From Planktothricoides raciborskii GIHE-MW2 (GTDB taxonomy: Bacteria; Cyanobacteriota; Cyanobacteriia; Cyanobacteriales; Laspinemataceae), in contig NZ_CP159837.1 of assembly GCF_040564635.1 (NCBI RefSeq), positions 3,149,001 through 3,213,000 on the forward strand: a stretch of 64,000 nt of DNA, given 5' to 3'. How positions within the stretch are numbered: position 1 is the first letter of the stretch; each line of letters begins with the position of its first letter. The notes under the pieces are model-generated. The model was not told the DNA's origin and ran no database searches. It saw nothing but the letters and a program-made list of their open reading frames with translations. This document shows positions 1 through 11,804 of the stretch, in pieces. The translations under genes were made by a program, and so were the position numbers.

Positions 1-180
1 TCTTTTATTGGTTTACCCGTCTTATCTGTGCCGATTCATTGCCGAGGCGATCGCCAAAATAATCTACCATTCGGAGTGCAAATTATTGCCGCACCTTATA
101 ATGAATCATTAATTCTCCGAGTTGCGGCTTACCTCGAAGCCCAAGGCATAATTTCCGCCCCAGTGACCCATCCGCTTTAA
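1..180 (+). CDS. Amidase family protein, C-terminal fragment
   Basis: The window opens inside a gene; 59 residues and the stop codon are visible. The peptide contains GLPVLSVPI, LPFGVQIIA and a final helix ILRVAAYLEAQG. This matches the C-terminal end of the amidase-signature family (GatA/AtzE-type amidohydrolases), where a 'G.P..S.P' strand and a 'P.G.Q.I...' strand are followed by a helix. The catalytic Ser-Ser-Lys part lies outside the window, so the substrate cannot be told. A strong hairpin follows the stop. Confidence 0.7.
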   Translation, partial: SFIGLPVLSVPIHCRGDRQNNLPFGVQIIAAPYNESLILRVAAYLEAQGIISAPVTHPL

Positions 181-208
181 ACCGCCAATTTGTCATAATT
201 CATCCCAT

Positions 209-243
209 AAAAAAATCCTTGTGTAAAACACAAGGATTTTTTT
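209..243. terminator. Bidirectional intrinsic terminator
   Basis: The inverted repeat AATCCTTGTGT / ACACAAGGATT has a short AAA loop, a run of A on the left and a run of T on the right. It sits between two convergent genes, the amidase (+) and the glutaredoxin (-), and can terminate both. Confidence 0.85.
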
Positions 244-262
244 AGTCAAAAAATCTGGAAAT

Positions 263-586
263 CTAAGAGGCCAATGCAACTTCTACCATTTGTTGCAACT
301 CACCTTTCTGATAAAGAGAAATCATAATATCAGAACCCCCAATAAATTCCCCATTCAGGTAAACTTGGGGAATGGTTGGCCAGTTTGAATATTCTTTAAT
401 CCCCTGACGGATCTCATAGTCCTCCAAAACATCAACAGTTTCGTAAGGAACACCCAGAGTATTCAAAATCTGGACTACATTATTAGAAAAACCACACTGG
501 GGCATGAGTTTATTGCCCTTCATAAACACCAGAATCTTGTTCTGATGGACTAAATTATCGATTCGCTCTTTCAGTTCCGGAGTCAT
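263..586 (-). CDS. grxD: Monothiol glutaredoxin, Grx4/GrxD family
   Basis: 107 residues, the normal length for a single-domain monothiol glutaredoxin. The CGFS active-site motif is visible (MPQCGFSNN, around residue 31), followed by WPTIPQVY and the glutathione-binding GGSDI segment. Members of this family bind a [2Fe-2S] cluster with glutathione and often form a heterodimer with BolA. The bolA gene lies just upstream on the same strand (140 bp gap), which supports an Fe-S delivery or iron-sensing role rather than classical disulfide reduction. The ATG start gives a full-length N-terminus. Confidence 0.93.
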   Translation of the reverse strand: MTPELKERIDNLVHQNKILVFMKGNKLMPQCGFSNNVVQILNTLGVPYETVDVLEDYEIRQGIKEYSNWPTIPQVYLNGEFIGGSDIMISLYQKGELQQMVEVALAS

Positions 587-726
587 GTTTGGGTCTTACT
601 ATCTGATTGGTTGTACGTTCTAGGGATAAATTTTAGCGCTATCTTCACGCTTCTAGGAAAAACAGACGAAAAATTGAGGCAGGCGATCGCGGTCAACGGA
701 TTTTGACCCGTCCAATCTCATTTTAC

Positions 727-987
727 CTAGACCGCTTGGGTAACTTGTTGCCAATCTTCTGGGGTATAAGTTTTCATACTTAAAGCATGAATCGCTTCGC
801 TAGACATGGCTTCTTGCAGGGCGCCATAGACCATTTGATGCTGTTTGACGATGGTTTTCCCGGCAAATGCTGATGAAACCACAACTACCTGATAGTGATC
901 GCGGGTGCCGGTTAAATCTTGAACCTGCACTTCAGCGTCCGGTAATGCCGCTTTCAGCATTGCCTCTACTTGGTCTGGACTAACCAT
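727..987 (-). CDS. bolA: BolA family protein
   Basis: 86 residues matching the small class II KH-like fold of BolA. Visible signs are the N-terminal helix ([16 protein letters not shown]), the strand HYQVVVVS, the K-HQMVYGAL segment with the conserved His that can contribute to a shared Fe-S cluster, and the C-terminal [14 protein letters not shown]. The gene is followed on the same strand by the monothiol glutaredoxin, so the pair is probably co-transcribed and forms a Grx-BolA [2Fe-2S] complex. The cellular target in cyanobacteria is not evident from sequence. Confidence 0.93.
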   Translation of the reverse strand: MVSPDQVEAMLKAALPDAEVQVQDLTGTRDHYQVVVVSSAFAGKTIVKQHQMVYGALQEAMSSEAIHALSMKTYTPEDWQQVTQAV

Positions 988-1407
988 TGATCTCCTAATT
1001 GTTGTTGGATACGAATTTCTTTTCTAATTTATCGTGAACAGCGCCGTCAGAACAGTGTAAAAGTTGATGGGGTTTATAGAGTCAAGGGGTGTTCAGTACC
1101 AGGATGACTAAACTGAGTGGGTAGGATCCTGTCGATCACTGACCGATCTTCCCCAGCCAAATTCGCGGTGACAACCGCAGCAAAATTGACATATAACCTA
1201 TAGCCTACATCATAGTTATCAGACTATGTAATAAAAATGTAATAAAAATGTAATGAATATGTAATCAAAATTTAGTCATAGTTTTCTCCAGAATCAGCCA
1301 ATCATCAACCCCTGAATCTGGGGAAATTTATTTTCGGGAAAAAATACCTCAAAGGTTTACGATGTAAGCTTTATGCGGTTTTAATCCCTAACTTATTTTC
1401 TGAATCA
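988..1407. other. Intergenic stretch, no gene seen
   Basis: AT-rich sequence upstream of bolA. A short run around 1229-1265 repeats TGTAAT several times. No coding frame with a plausible start and no strong hairpin was found. Confidence 0.5.
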
Positions 1408-1620
1408 TTACTCAGAACCTTGACCTCTGCAATGTGAGTCTGGCTTCAACCAATCAAATTCCGTGCGATCGCCACGTTTGGCTAACAACTCAATTGCTTG
1501 ACTTGGCGGAAAATTTTCTCCAAAAATTGCTGTTTTTGATCGCCTAATAATGCTTAAACCCTTTGACAAGCCATACTTATACCATTTTTTTATTTTCTTA
1601 ATATTATGAATATTTGTCAT
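1408..1620 (-). CDS. Small hypothetical ORF, doubtful
   Basis: A 70-codon frame starting with a Lys-rich segment (MTNIHNIKKIKKWYKYG) and ending in polar sequence. I recognise no domain. The middle (SKTAIFGENFPPSQAIELLAKRG) has an amphipathic, protein-like pattern, but there is no clear ribosome-binding site and no supporting neighbour. It may be a chance frame or a remnant. Confidence 0.25.
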   Translation of the reverse strand: MTNIHNIKKIKKWYKYGLSKGLSIIRRSKTAIFGENFPPSQAIELLAKRGDRTEFDWLKPDSHCRGQGSE

Positions 1621-1736
1621 AACTTCCAGACAATCATCTCTTTACAAAAGAGTAGCGAATGCTACAATCAAAAAATCTCAAAAAAATATGTGTTTTCTTA
1701 TACACTTCACTTACCTTTTATGAGGAAACAGCAACT

Positions 1737-1949
1737 ATGCCTCCTTACTTAGTCACTCTAGTATCAGGTTTTCTCTTTGTTTGGCTAATACGTCATACCC
1801 ATGAAGAAACCGTGGTGGTAATGGCCGCTTCCCTCGCCGCCATTCTATTGATTTGTGGGATTATTCTCGCCCCGTGGCCAATACAACTGGCCGGTTTTTT
1901 GATTTTGCTTGCGGATCGCCTAAATCAGAGATTTGAAGAGACTTTCTAA
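1737..1949 (+). CDS. Small two-helix membrane protein, unknown function
   Basis: 70 residues from the ATG at 1737. This start is preferred over the one at 1659 because GAGGAA lies just upstream and the protein begins directly with a hydrophobic helix (MPPYLVTLVSGFLFVWLI). A second hydrophobic block (VVMAASLAAILLICGIILAPWPIQLAGFLILLADRL) follows a short charged turn (RHTHEETV). The C-terminus is polar. It is probably an integral membrane protein with two or three short helices; I cannot name the family. Confidence 0.6.
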   Translation: MPPYLVTLVSGFLFVWLIRHTHEETVVVMAASLAAILLICGIILAPWPIQLAGFLILLADRLNQRFEETF

Positions 1950-2016
1950 TTAAAATAGCGCTACAGACGATTTAGACAAAAAATGATCCGCTAACGATCG
2001 GGATTTTTCCCAAACT

Positions 2017-2084
2017 ATAGAGATTTATCTTTACTCAATATTTGTGAAGCATAGAGATTTATCTTTACTCACTATTTGTGAATC
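2017..2084. repeat. Tandem duplication, 34-bp unit, two copies
   Basis: The unit beginning ATAGAGATTTATCTTTACTC occurs at 2017-2050 and again at 2051-2084 with two or three mismatches. It lies in the spacer between a small membrane protein gene and a transposon remnant. Confidence 0.8.
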
Positions 2085-2240
2085 ATCGCCTAGCTAAGAT
2101 CGCTTCAGTCATCCAGTCTACCCAAAGAAATAAGCAAGGGGACAAAAATAATTGCATCCCCTGCTGCTTCTGAACCATCGGATTTTTGCCGATCGCGGAT
2201 GGCAACAGATATAGTTACCGAAAATTTTCGGTTTAAAGCC

Positions 2241-3565
2241 CCGTCCTTTAAGGACGGATTTTTATTTATTATGCTATGCTGACAAAATACTCATAACCTT
2301 TCTAGAATGCTCTTACTTTCCTATCAGTAAAAGTTAATACCGACTTGGGGGCAAGCCACCACTATTGATGAGTGGCTAGATGTTTGTCGTTCGGTTTATA
2401 ACTATGCGCTGAAGGAAAGGAAAGACTGGGTGAACAGTAGAAAGTGTCCGATCGACCGATGTTCGATTCAGTCAGAATATATCATCTCTCCAGAAGCGAA
2501 ACGGCCAACTTATGCCAGTCAGTGTAAATCTCTAACTCAGGCTAAACTCTCAAACCAGAATCTCAAAATCCCCCAAGCTCAAGTATTGCAGCAAACCATC
2601 AAACAATTGGAAACTGCTTTTGTGAATATGTGGGAGAGAGGATTTGGGTTTCCCCGTTTCAAAAAGCGGATGCGGTCGTTCGTATTTCCCCAAGTTAAAC
2701 CCAACGCTATCGAAGGAAACACGATAGACCTTCCTAAGATTGGTAAGGTCGCATTTCGCAAATCGAGAGATATTCCCGACGGGTTTATCTGCAAGCAGAT
2801 TCGAGTTATCAAGAAAGCCAGTGGCTATTACCTCACCGTCACTATCCAGTGCGATGTTGACGTTCCCGATGTTATGCCTCATGGTTATGCTATTGGGATA
2901 GATTTAGGACGAAATCACTTTCTCGCCACCAGCGAAAACGAATTCATCAAAGGACACAAATTTTTCAAAGCATCTGAAGGCAAGCTGAAATTGCTGCAAC
3001 GGAGATTGAAAAATCAAAAAAAAGGTTCGCGACGGTGGTTGAGAGTTAAACGCCAAATTGGACTACTCCACGAAAAAATACACAATTGCCGCAAGGATTT
3101 CTTTTTCAAAACTGCCCATCATCTCTGCGATGGTGTAGGCATGATTTTTGCTGAGGATTTAAACCTCTTGGCGTTAGGGCGGTCAGCTTTAAGAAAAGCT
3201 TGTCTGGATGCGTCCTGGGGTTCGTTTCTGACAATCCTCAGTTCAGTCATGTTTGTGGGAAAAGAGGGGTGTATTTTGCCAAGGTGGATGCGAATGGGAC
3301 GATTCAAATTTGTCCTAATTGCGGTGTGAACTGTGGTAGGAAGAAATTGTCTCAACGAGTCCATTATTGCCATAATTGCGGCTACACCACCGATAGAGAT
3401 GTGGCCGCCGCAATTCTGGTCAAACAAAGAGGATTAAGTGCGGTCGGGCAGGTCGTACCAACGCTCGTCGAGGGTAAAGAGGTCGGGGTTGGAGTTTATA
3501 CTCCTTCTAGACTCTCCCTATGACGCGAGAATCCCCTCGCCTTTAGGCAGGGGAGTTGTCAAAAA
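2241..3565 (+). mobile_element. IS200/IS605-group tnpB-only element, decayed
   Basis: The left boundary is marked by a hairpin (CCGTCC TTTAA GGACGG, 2241-2257) and the right by a second one inside CCCCTCGCCTTTAGGCAGGG with GAGTTGTCAA after it. Such end hairpins are typical of IS200/IS605-group elements. Only tnpB lies between them; there is no tnpA, so the element would depend on transposase supplied in trans. The 3' end of tnpB plus the right end is where the guide RNA of such nucleases is encoded. Exact cleavage sites are not determined. Confidence 0.8.
2307..3523 (+). pseudogene. tnpB: TnpB RNA-guided nuclease, broken by a nonsense codon and a frameshift
   Basis: The expected N-terminus starts at the ATG at 2307 (MLLLSYQ) but meets TAA at 2328-2330, where relatives have an aromatic codon. 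The frame then stays open (TTIDEWLDVCRSVYNYALK...) to 3329. Around 3230-3245 the frame shifts: the RuvC D (AIGIDLG) and E (IFAEDLNL) are in the first frame, while the zinc ribbon (CPNC...CHNC) and the last catalytic D (TTDRDVAAA) are in the second (to 3523). All three catalytic acids survive but no single product contains them. This is a recent pseudogene unless the first stop is suppressed. Confidence 0.88.
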
Positions 3566-4083
3566 GCTAGAACGATATTTGTTGCATATAATTTTGCTGC
3601 AATATTTATGCTGCCAATATTCTGTGACAGATACGTAATAATTAATTATGCGATCGCCAAACTATAACCCATGTTTTGGGTTTCTGGGGTAGGGGCGATC
3701 GCTGCTGTTTGGCGACCCACGCCGATAGATCCCATACCCTCGATAATTTCCCGCCGCTAAACAACTTCATGGGCGATTTTTTGATAAATCAGGAGAAAAT
3801 GTCAAGGAATACTTACTTCTTGGCGGATTTTAGCTAAATCTGGAGCAGAGTAAATCTTTTTTTTACTTTTTTAATGCAAATTAAATATCAATAAAAAATT
3901 TTACTAATAAATAGATAAGACAAGTTTTTTAATTAAAGCAAGAAAAAAGTGAAAAATTTACATTTTATCGATATAGAAAAATACCTATTTAATTTTTTTT
4001 TAGCATTGTCAGCACGGCATGATATTATCTTTTGTGGTCTGTTCCATACCAGTCAACGATCTGGTCAAAATTTATTTTAGCTT
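3566..4083. other. Upstream region of the ATP synthase operon
   Basis: About 520 bp between the tnpB element and atp1. The last 250 bp are very AT-rich, as expected for a promoter region, but no -35/-10 pair stands out enough to place a promoter. No coding frame is credible. Confidence 0.5.
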
Positions 4084-4530
4084 GTGAATTTGCCTGATAA
4101 CTCTCCTGAACCAACCCTTGCTGCCGCAGAACAACTCACCACCAGTGAGGCTGCGGACAACCAGCCAAATGCCGCAATGCAAGACTATTACGACCTGCAA
4201 AACCAGTTGTTATTAGTCACCCTAGCAATGACGGCCATCATATTCATGTCAACTTGGTGGGGTTACTCCCTAAACATGGCATTGAATTATTTGCTCGGCG
4301 CGATCGCAGGTGTGGTTTACTTGAGAATGTTGGCAAGAGACGTTGGGAAAATAAACGGTTCCGCTCCGCCATTAATCTCTGGCAGGCTAGGGCTGTTTGT
4401 TGGCTTGATGATACTGGCCACCCAATTGAATCAGCTACAGATAATTCCCATATTTTTGGGATTTCTGACTTATAAAGCTGCGATCATCGTCTATGTATTG
4501 CGAACGACCCTTCTGCCTGAATCTAAGTAA
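4084..4530 (+). CDS. atp1: ATP synthase protein I (Atp1)
   Basis: 148 residues, GTG start at 4084. After a polar, Ala-rich N-terminus of about 40 residues come four hydrophobic helices (LLLVTLAMTAIIFMSTWWGY, MALNYLLGAIAGVVYLRML, LGLFVGLMILATQL, IIPIFLGFLTYKAAIIVYVL). The family is a non-structural ATP synthase protein thought to assist assembly of the c-ring. Its position as first gene of the atp operon, 48 bp before subunit a, matches other cyanobacteria. The N-terminus is poorly conserved, so the exact start is less certain than the family. Confidence 0.85.
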   Translation: MNLPDNSPEPTLAAAEQLTTSEAADNQPNAAMQDYYDLQNQLLLVTLAMTAIIFMSTWWGYSLNMALNYLLGAIAGVVYLRMLARDVGKINGSAPPLISGRLGLFVGLMILATQLNQLQIIPIFLGFLTYKAAIIVYVLRTTLLPESK

Positions 4531-4578
4531 GTCAGAAACCTATTGAAAACCTCAACTCCCTCCGGGGAAAATCCCTGA

Positions 4579-5334
4579 ATGGACATGATCGAGGTGTTAA
4601 ACACATTTAACCTTGTTCCACTCGCCGAATTAGAAGTAGGCCAACACTTTTACTGGCAGTTAGGCAATTTAAAGTTACACGGGCAGGTATTAATGACCTC
4701 CTGGTTCGTAATTGCTGTACTGATAGTTGCATCCTTCGCCGCCACTCGGAATATCCAACGAGTACCGAGCGGCATCCAGAACGTGATGGAATATGCCCTG
4801 GACTTTATCCGGGATCTGACCAAAACCCAAATCGGCGAAAAAGAGTATCGTCCGTGGGTGCCTTTTGTCGGCACTTTGTTTCTGTTCATTTTTATTTCTA
4901 ACTGGTCAGGTGCATTAGTTCCCTGGAAACTAATCCACTTGCCATCCGGAGAATTAGCGGCTCCCACCAGTGACATCAATACCACCGTAGCATTGGCTCT
5001 GCTGACGTCCTTGGCGTATTTCTACGCTGGACTGAAGAAACGTGGTTTGGGATACTTCTCGAAGTATATTCAGCCTACGCCGATTCTTCTGCCAATTAAC
5101 ATCCTAGAAGATTTTACCAAACCCCTCTCGCTGAGTTTCCGTCTATTTGGTAACATTCTAGCCGATGAATTGGTGGTGGCAGTGTTTATTCTGCTGGTTC
5201 CCTTATTCATCCCCCTGCCGGTGATGATTTTAGGGTTATTCACCAGTGCAATTCAGGCATTAATTTTTGCCACCCTGGCCGGGGCTTACATCGGAGAGGC
5301 GATTGAAGGTCATGGCGAAGAGCATCACGAGTAA
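4579..5334 (+). CDS. atpB: ATP synthase F0 subunit a
   Basis: 251 residues, the usual length. Hydrophobic helices dominate. The signature helix [20 protein letters not shown] carries the essential Arg that faces the c-ring, and the C-terminal helix [19 protein letters not shown] holds further proton-channel residues. Subunit a forms the two half-channels for protons in the thylakoid/plasma membrane F0 motor. Also called atpI in cyanobacterial and plastid naming. It follows atp1 directly in the operon. Confidence 0.97.
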   Translation: MDMIEVLNTFNLVPLAELEVGQHFYWQLGNLKLHGQVLMTSWFVIAVLIVASFAATRNIQRVPSGIQNVMEYALDFIRDLTKTQIGEKEYRPWVPFVGTLFLFIFISNWSGALVPWKLIHLPSGELAAPTSDINTTVALALLTSLAYFYAGLKKRGLGYFSKYIQPTPILLPINILEDFTKPLSLSFRLFGNILADELVVAVFILLVPLFIPLPVMILGLFTSAIQALIFATLAGAYIGEAIEGHGEEHHE

Positions 5335-5396
5335 TTATTGGACAGACCAAATCAGTCTTGTCTAAATGTTTACTCACCGACTCCGGTGCAAACGCT

Positions 5397-5421
5397 GTAG
5401 GGGCGCAACGCTTGCGCCCGC
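5397..5421. repeat. GTAGGGGC-type palindromic repeat
   Basis: GGGCGCAA / TTGCGCCC with a 3-nt loop, preceded by TGTAG. It belongs to a family of palindromes with similar feet and different cores seen at 9327-9635, 15123-15150 and 44996-45023. It lies between subunit a and subunit c genes. Confidence 0.7.
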
Positions 5422-5500
5422 AATGTTTATCGCCCTGGGCAAAGCAAATTTTGCCCCTTTAAATAAATTTCGTTGTGTCGTTTAACTTGTACTCTACTAA

Positions 5501-5755
<255 letters not shown>

Positions 5756-5767
5756 AATATAGCCCTT

Positions 5768-5905
5768 CTTGTAGGTAGAGACGTTACGCCCCTAAGCAAT
5801 CGTGAGACGGATCCTGTCACCAAGAGGCAACGAATGCCACCACGTGAGCAGAGCCATCACCCTGTGTACCAGTTACTCAGCAACGGTAACGTCTCTACAT
5901 ACAAG
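5768..5905. repeat. Palindromic element with 20-bp terminal inverted repeats
   Basis: CTTGTAGGTAGAGACGTTAC at 5768-5787 is repeated in inverse at 5886-5905 with one mismatch, enclosing 98 bp with no coding frame. This is the structure of a miniature inverted-repeat element lying inside the operon between subunits c and b'. Confidence 0.75.
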
Positions 5906-5966
5906 GATTTTTTCTGTTTTGTCAATAATAAGCTCAACCCAATAGCACCCTTGGTGCCGATTTGAT

Positions 5967-6452
5967 ATGACGCACTGGACAATCCTACTAGCCGTAGAAG
6001 AGGCTGCGGAAGGTGGGCTGTTTGATTTTAACGCCACCTTGCCTTTCATGGCATTACAATTTCTGATTCTGGCGGCTATCTTAAACGCAATCTTTTACAA
6101 GCCCCTTACTCAAGCAATTGATGAGCGAGACGAATATATCCGCTCTAACAAACAAGAGGCGAAAGAACGCTTGGCCAAAGCTGAACAACTCGCTAAACAA
6201 TATGAGCAAGAGCTTGCCAGTAGCCGTAAGCAGGCTCAACAAATTATTGCCCAAGCCCAAGCAGATGCCCAAAAAATGGCAGCGAGTGAAATAGCCGCTG
6301 CTATGCAAGCAGCCCAAAACCAACGGGAACAGGCTCAAAAAGAAATCAACCAGCAAAAACAAGAAGCATTGGCTTCTTTAGAGCAACAAGTCGATGCTTT
6401 GAGCCGCCAGATTCTAGAAAGACTCTTAGGTTCTGAGTTGGTCAATAGTTAG
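5967..6452 (+). CDS. atpG: ATP synthase F0 subunit b'
   Basis: 161 residues: a short N-terminus ([19 protein letters not shown]), one membrane helix ([18 protein letters not shown]), then a long charged coiled coil rich in Glu, Lys, Gln and Ala. Photosynthetic bacteria have two different b-type subunits, b and b', forming a heterodimeric peripheral stalk; this is the shorter divergent copy, placed before b as usual. Symbol follows cyanobacterial naming (atpF2 elsewhere). Confidence 0.94.
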   Translation: MTHWTILLAVEEAAEGGLFDFNATLPFMALQFLILAAILNAIFYKPLTQAIDERDEYIRSNKQEAKERLAKAEQLAKQYEQELASSRKQAQQIIAQAQADAQKMAASEIAAAMQAAQNQREQAQKEINQQKQEALASLEQQVDALSRQILERLLGSELVNS

Positions 6453-6548
6453 GGTTGAGAAAGGGACTCATAATTATGACAACTTTCTCGATATTAACTT
6501 ATAAAAACTGAGAACCGCACTAATTAAGGGAGTAATCAATAGACTATC

Positions 6549-7081
6549 ATGGGTAATTTTTGGTTGCTGGCCCATGCGGAGGCAGCTTCAAAAGGCGGTT
6601 TCGGTCTAAATTTAGACATATTTGAAACCAACGTTGTTAACCTGATCATTGTTATAGGTGTATTGGTTTACTTTGGCCGTGGCGTGTTGGGAAAAATCCT
6701 GGCTGAACGGCGGGAAACGATCGCCTCAACGATCGCTGAAGCGGAAAAACGCCAAAAAGATGCGGCTGCCGCTTTGGCAGAAAAACAGCAGCTCCTTGGA
6801 GAGGCGCAAGCTGAAGCGAATAGGATCCGCGCTGAAGCTGAAACAAAAGCTAAAGCAGCTAAAGAAGTTATTTTAGCTCAGGCTCAAAAAGATATTGAGC
6901 GGTTGCAAGCGGAAGCGGTTCAGGATCTCACTGCTGCTCAAGAAAAAGCGATCGCTGAATTGCGTCAACGAGTGACCGCAATGGCTTTACAGAACGTGGA
7001 AAACCAATTGAAAACTCAGCTAGACGAAGGCAAACAGCAAAAGTTAATCGATCGCAGTATTGCACTGCTCGGAGGTGGTTC

Positions 7082-7085
<4 letters not shown>
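6549..7085 (+). CDS. atpF: ATP synthase F0 subunit b
   Basis: 178 residues with a single membrane helix near the N-terminus (VVNLIIVIGVLVYFGRGVLG), followed by a coiled coil of about 120 residues (RETIASTIAEAEKRQKDAAAALAEK...). It pairs with b' to form the stator stalk linking F0 to the delta subunit. Its stop overlaps the next start (ATGA, 4 bp), which implies translational coupling with delta. Confidence 0.97.
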
Positions 7086-9294
<2,209 letters not shown>

Positions 9295-9326
9295 GCAATG
9301 GTTCCGGTCTTCAGTAGGGGCTGTAG

Positions 9327-9635
9327 GGGCAAAGCATTCGGCAATTAATTCCTGATTATAACAGTGTGCTTTTGCCCGAATGCTTTGCCCTTACTGTAGG
9401 GGCAAAGCATTCGGATATTAAATTTGGGGTTTTTTCCAGAAATTGTTGCCCGAATGCTTTGCCCTAATCCACAGGGCAAAGCATTCGGATATTAAATTTG
9501 GGGTTTTTTCCAGAAATTGTTGCCCGAATGCTTTGCCCCTAGAACCCTAATTTAATTTTGATTTTTGTAAGGGCAAAGCATTCGGATATTAAATTTGGGG
9601 TTTTTTCCAGAAATTGTTGCCCGAATGCTTTGCCC
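9327..9635. repeat. Four tandem hairpins between atpA and the gamma gene
   Basis: Four palindromes with stem GGGCAAAGCATTCGG / CCGAATGCTTTGCCC lie at 9327-9390, 9400-9464, 9474-9538 and 9571-9635. The last three are identical over 65 bp, including the loop; the first has a different loop. Spacers are 9, 9 and 32 bp. Each copy can fold into a 15-bp stem. They may act as partial terminators, RNA-stability elements or simply be mobile repeats. Confidence 0.92.
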
Positions 9636-9675
9636 CTACAACCCTTTCGCAATTCCGCAATTCTGGGGAAAAATT

Positions 9676-10626
9676 ATGGCAAATCTCAAAACGATTCGCG
9701 ATCGCATTCAGTCAGTTAAAAATACCAAAAAAATTACCGAAGCCATGCGCTTGGTGGCAGCAGCTAAGGTGCGTCGGGCACAACAACAAGTGACCGCGAC
9801 TCGTCCTTTTGCTGATGAATTGGCTCAGGTGCTCTATGGTCTCCAGTCCCGTCTGAAGTTTGAAGATGTGGATCTGCCTTTGCTGCAAAAGCGGGAAGTT
9901 CGCACCGTCGGTCTGTTGGTTGTCACCGGCGATCGCGGTTTATGTGGCGGTTACAACAGTAACCTGATCAAACGCGCTGAAGCTCGGGCGAAAGAACTGA
10001 AAGCTGAAGGACTCGATTATAAATTTGTGTTAGTCGGTCGCAAAGCTACTCAATATTTCCAACGCCGCAATCAACCGATTGATGCTAACTATACGGGTTT
10101 AGAACAAATTCCCACAGCCACAGAAGCTTCTCAAATTGCCGATGAACTTCTGTCTTTGTTCCTCTCGGAAAGTGTGGATCGGGTGGAATTAATCTATACC
10201 AAGTTTGTGTCTTTGATTAGTTCTCGTCCCGTCGTCCAAACTCTGTTACCTTTGGATCCTCAAGGTTTAGAAGTTGCTGACGATGAAATGTTCCGTTTAA
10301 CCACCAGAGGCGGACAATTTCAAGTGGAACGGGAAAAATTCACTCCCTCTGTTCGTAGCTTCCCTCGGGATATGATCTTTGAACAAGATCCTGCCCAAAT
10401 TCTCAATGCTTTGTTGCCATTGTATTTGAATAATCAACTGCTGCGAGGCTTACAAGAGGCCGCCGCTAGTGAATTGGCAGCCCGGATGACGGCGATGAAC
10501 AACGCCAGTGAAAATGCCAGCCAATTAATCAGTACATTGACCCTGAGTTATAACAAAGCCCGACAAGCCGCTATTACCCAGGAACTCCTGGAAGTGGTTG
10601 GCGGTGCTGAAGCCTTGAACGGTTAA
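9676..10626 (+). CDS. atpC: ATP synthase F1 subunit gamma
   Basis: 316 residues from the ATG at 9676 ([20 protein letters not shown]), the universal gamma N-terminus. The frame is open further upstream to 9595, but that part lies within the repeat cluster and is not coding. The C-terminal helix ends in the conserved [26 protein letters not shown]. The insertion typical of photosynthetic gamma subunits is visible around residues 198-235 ([19 protein letters not shown]). Gamma is the rotating shaft. It closes the operon; a terminator hairpin follows. Confidence 0.97.
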   Translation: MANLKTIRDRIQSVKNTKKITEAMRLVAAAKVRRAQQQVTATRPFADELAQVLYGLQSRLKFEDVDLPLLQKREVRTVGLLVVTGDRGLCGGYNSNLIKRAEARAKELKAEGLDYKFVLVGRKATQYFQRRNQPIDANYTGLEQIPTATEASQIADELLSLFLSESVDRVELIYTKFVSLISSRPVVQTLLPLDPQGLEVADDEMFRLTTRGGQFQVEREKFTPSVRSFPRDMIFEQDPAQILNALLPLYLNNQLLRGLQEAAASELAARMTAMNNASENASQLISTLTLSYNKARQAAITQELLEVVGGAEALNG

Positions 10627-10659
10627 TTTTAATCAACTAGGCATTGTTTTGATTTTATA

Positions 10660-10692
10660 TAAGGCGTCTGAGGCAACTCAGGCGCTTTATTT
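10660..10692 (+). terminator. Terminator of the atp operon
   Basis: GCGTCTGAG / CTCAGGCGC with a GCAA loop, followed by TTTATTTGTT. It lies 34 bp after the gamma stop codon. Confidence 0.75.
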
Positions 10693-10721
10693 GTTATTGG
10701 TTATTTGTTATTTGTTATTTG

Positions 10722-10787
10722 GTAGGGATTCTATTGTTGTTGGGTAGGGATTCTATTGTTGTTGGGTAGGGATTCTATTGTTGTTGG
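10722..10787. repeat. Three tandem copies of a 22-bp unit
   Basis: The unit beginning GTAGGGATTCTATTGTTG repeats exactly at 10722, 10744 and 10766. It is preceded by several TTGTTATTT-like heptads (about 10690-10720). The array runs into the 3' end of the LOG-like gene on the minus strand and supplies its last codons and stop. Confidence 0.9.
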
Positions 10788-11307
10788 TTGATTGTTGATT
10801 CTTAATTGTTGCTGCTTGATTGTTGAGCAGTTGCCTAACTTGCGCTATCGCCTCTTCAGGGGCCGTAACAATCATAACATTTTTCGGGGATAAATATTGC
10901 AAAAAAACTTGACTTTCTGGTTCATTATTTAACAAAATTACTGGCTTATTCGCTTTAATTGCTAGGGCAATTTCTGATACAGTTCCCGCTCCAATGCCAC
11001 AAGCAATCACCACATCAGACGAAAGCACATTAATACTATTGCGGGCGCTACCCATCCCGGTGACAATGGCAATATCTACCGCATCAGAAATATTTTGCGT
11101 ATCCGCTTCCGGTAGAATCCCAATAGTCAGACCATTGGCGGATTTTGCCCCCAGACTGGCCGCATCCATCACCCCGGATTTCCTGCCTCCTGTAAGTAAT
11201 ACCCAGCCGTTTTCGGCAATCAATTTTCCGAGTTTATAAGCATTTTTTAGATTAATTTCAGTGGCACCGAGGCTCGGTCCCATAATGCCGACGATTGTTT
11301 TTTTCAT
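10753..11307 (-). CDS. LOG/TIGR00725-like Rossmann-fold protein
   Basis: 184 residues. The N-terminal KTIVGIMGPS strand-loop, LLTGGRKSGVMDAAS and the GAGTVSEIALAI motif are those of the SLOG/lysine-decarboxylase-like superfamily (TIGR00725 group), whose best-known members release cytokinin bases from nucleoside phosphates. Substrate here is unknown. The conserved fold ends near residue 160; the final 20 or so residues (NNQAATIKNQQSTNNNRIPTQQQ) are low-complexity and come from a tandem repeat, so they are probably an acquired tail. Confidence 0.8.
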   Translation of the reverse strand: MKKTIVGIMGPSLGATEINLKNAYKLGKLIAENGWVLLTGGRKSGVMDAASLGAKSANGLTIGILPEADTQNISDAVDIAIVTGMGSARNSINVLSSDVVIACGIGAGTVSEIALAIKANKPVILLNNEPESQVFLQYLSPKNVMIVTAPEEAIAQVRQLLNNQAATIKNQQSTNNNRIPTQQQ

Positions 11308-11804
11308 TATGATTAAATTTTTTTCAAAAAATTATAGTAATTTTTAAAAAATTGTTTCCAGCTTAGGTTATGTCGATATATTTTCGTTTTTCTGACGCAA
11401 GATTATAGGCTAATTTCATGGGCATCAAGTAAATTTTGCCTGATTTATATCAGGTTCAAAAGATTGATGGTGAAATTTTCAGGACATTGGTCAATGAATT
11501 AGCCCGCTTTTTGTTTGAGGTTGTTGTTTAAGGTTTGCGCTTGACAATGTAATGTTTTCATAACATTTGGGGAAATTGAATTTTGTTAAATCTTAGGGAA
11601 ATTTTAGCAGCGATCGCGTGTAGAAAGCGAACAGGGGAGCGATCGCCTACGATACTGAGTCCACAATAATTCTCACTCCTAACCTTAAACCAGGCTTTTG
11701 GCTGAGGAATTCTTAAGAAGATATAAATCTAGAGAAATCTTGACACTGCTTTGGTAAAAATGGGTTGATAATAAAAATTTGTTTCTTGTAGGAGTGAAAA
11801 CATA
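11308..11804. other. Divergent regulatory region upstream of argG
   Basis: About 500 bp between the LOG-like gene (-) and argG (+). Two TTGACA hexamers occur (near 11540 and 11740), but neither has a well-spaced -10 box that I would commit to. AGGAG at 11790-11794 is the ribosome-binding site of argG. No gene is seen. Confidence 0.5.

Noticed and set aside
2550-2882. Minus-strand ORF inside tnpB
   Set aside because: Shadow of the tnpB coding frame with no independent features.
9595-9675. N-terminal extension of the ATP synthase gamma subunit
   Set aside because: It is encoded by the palindromic repeat; the universal gamma N-terminus starts at 9676.
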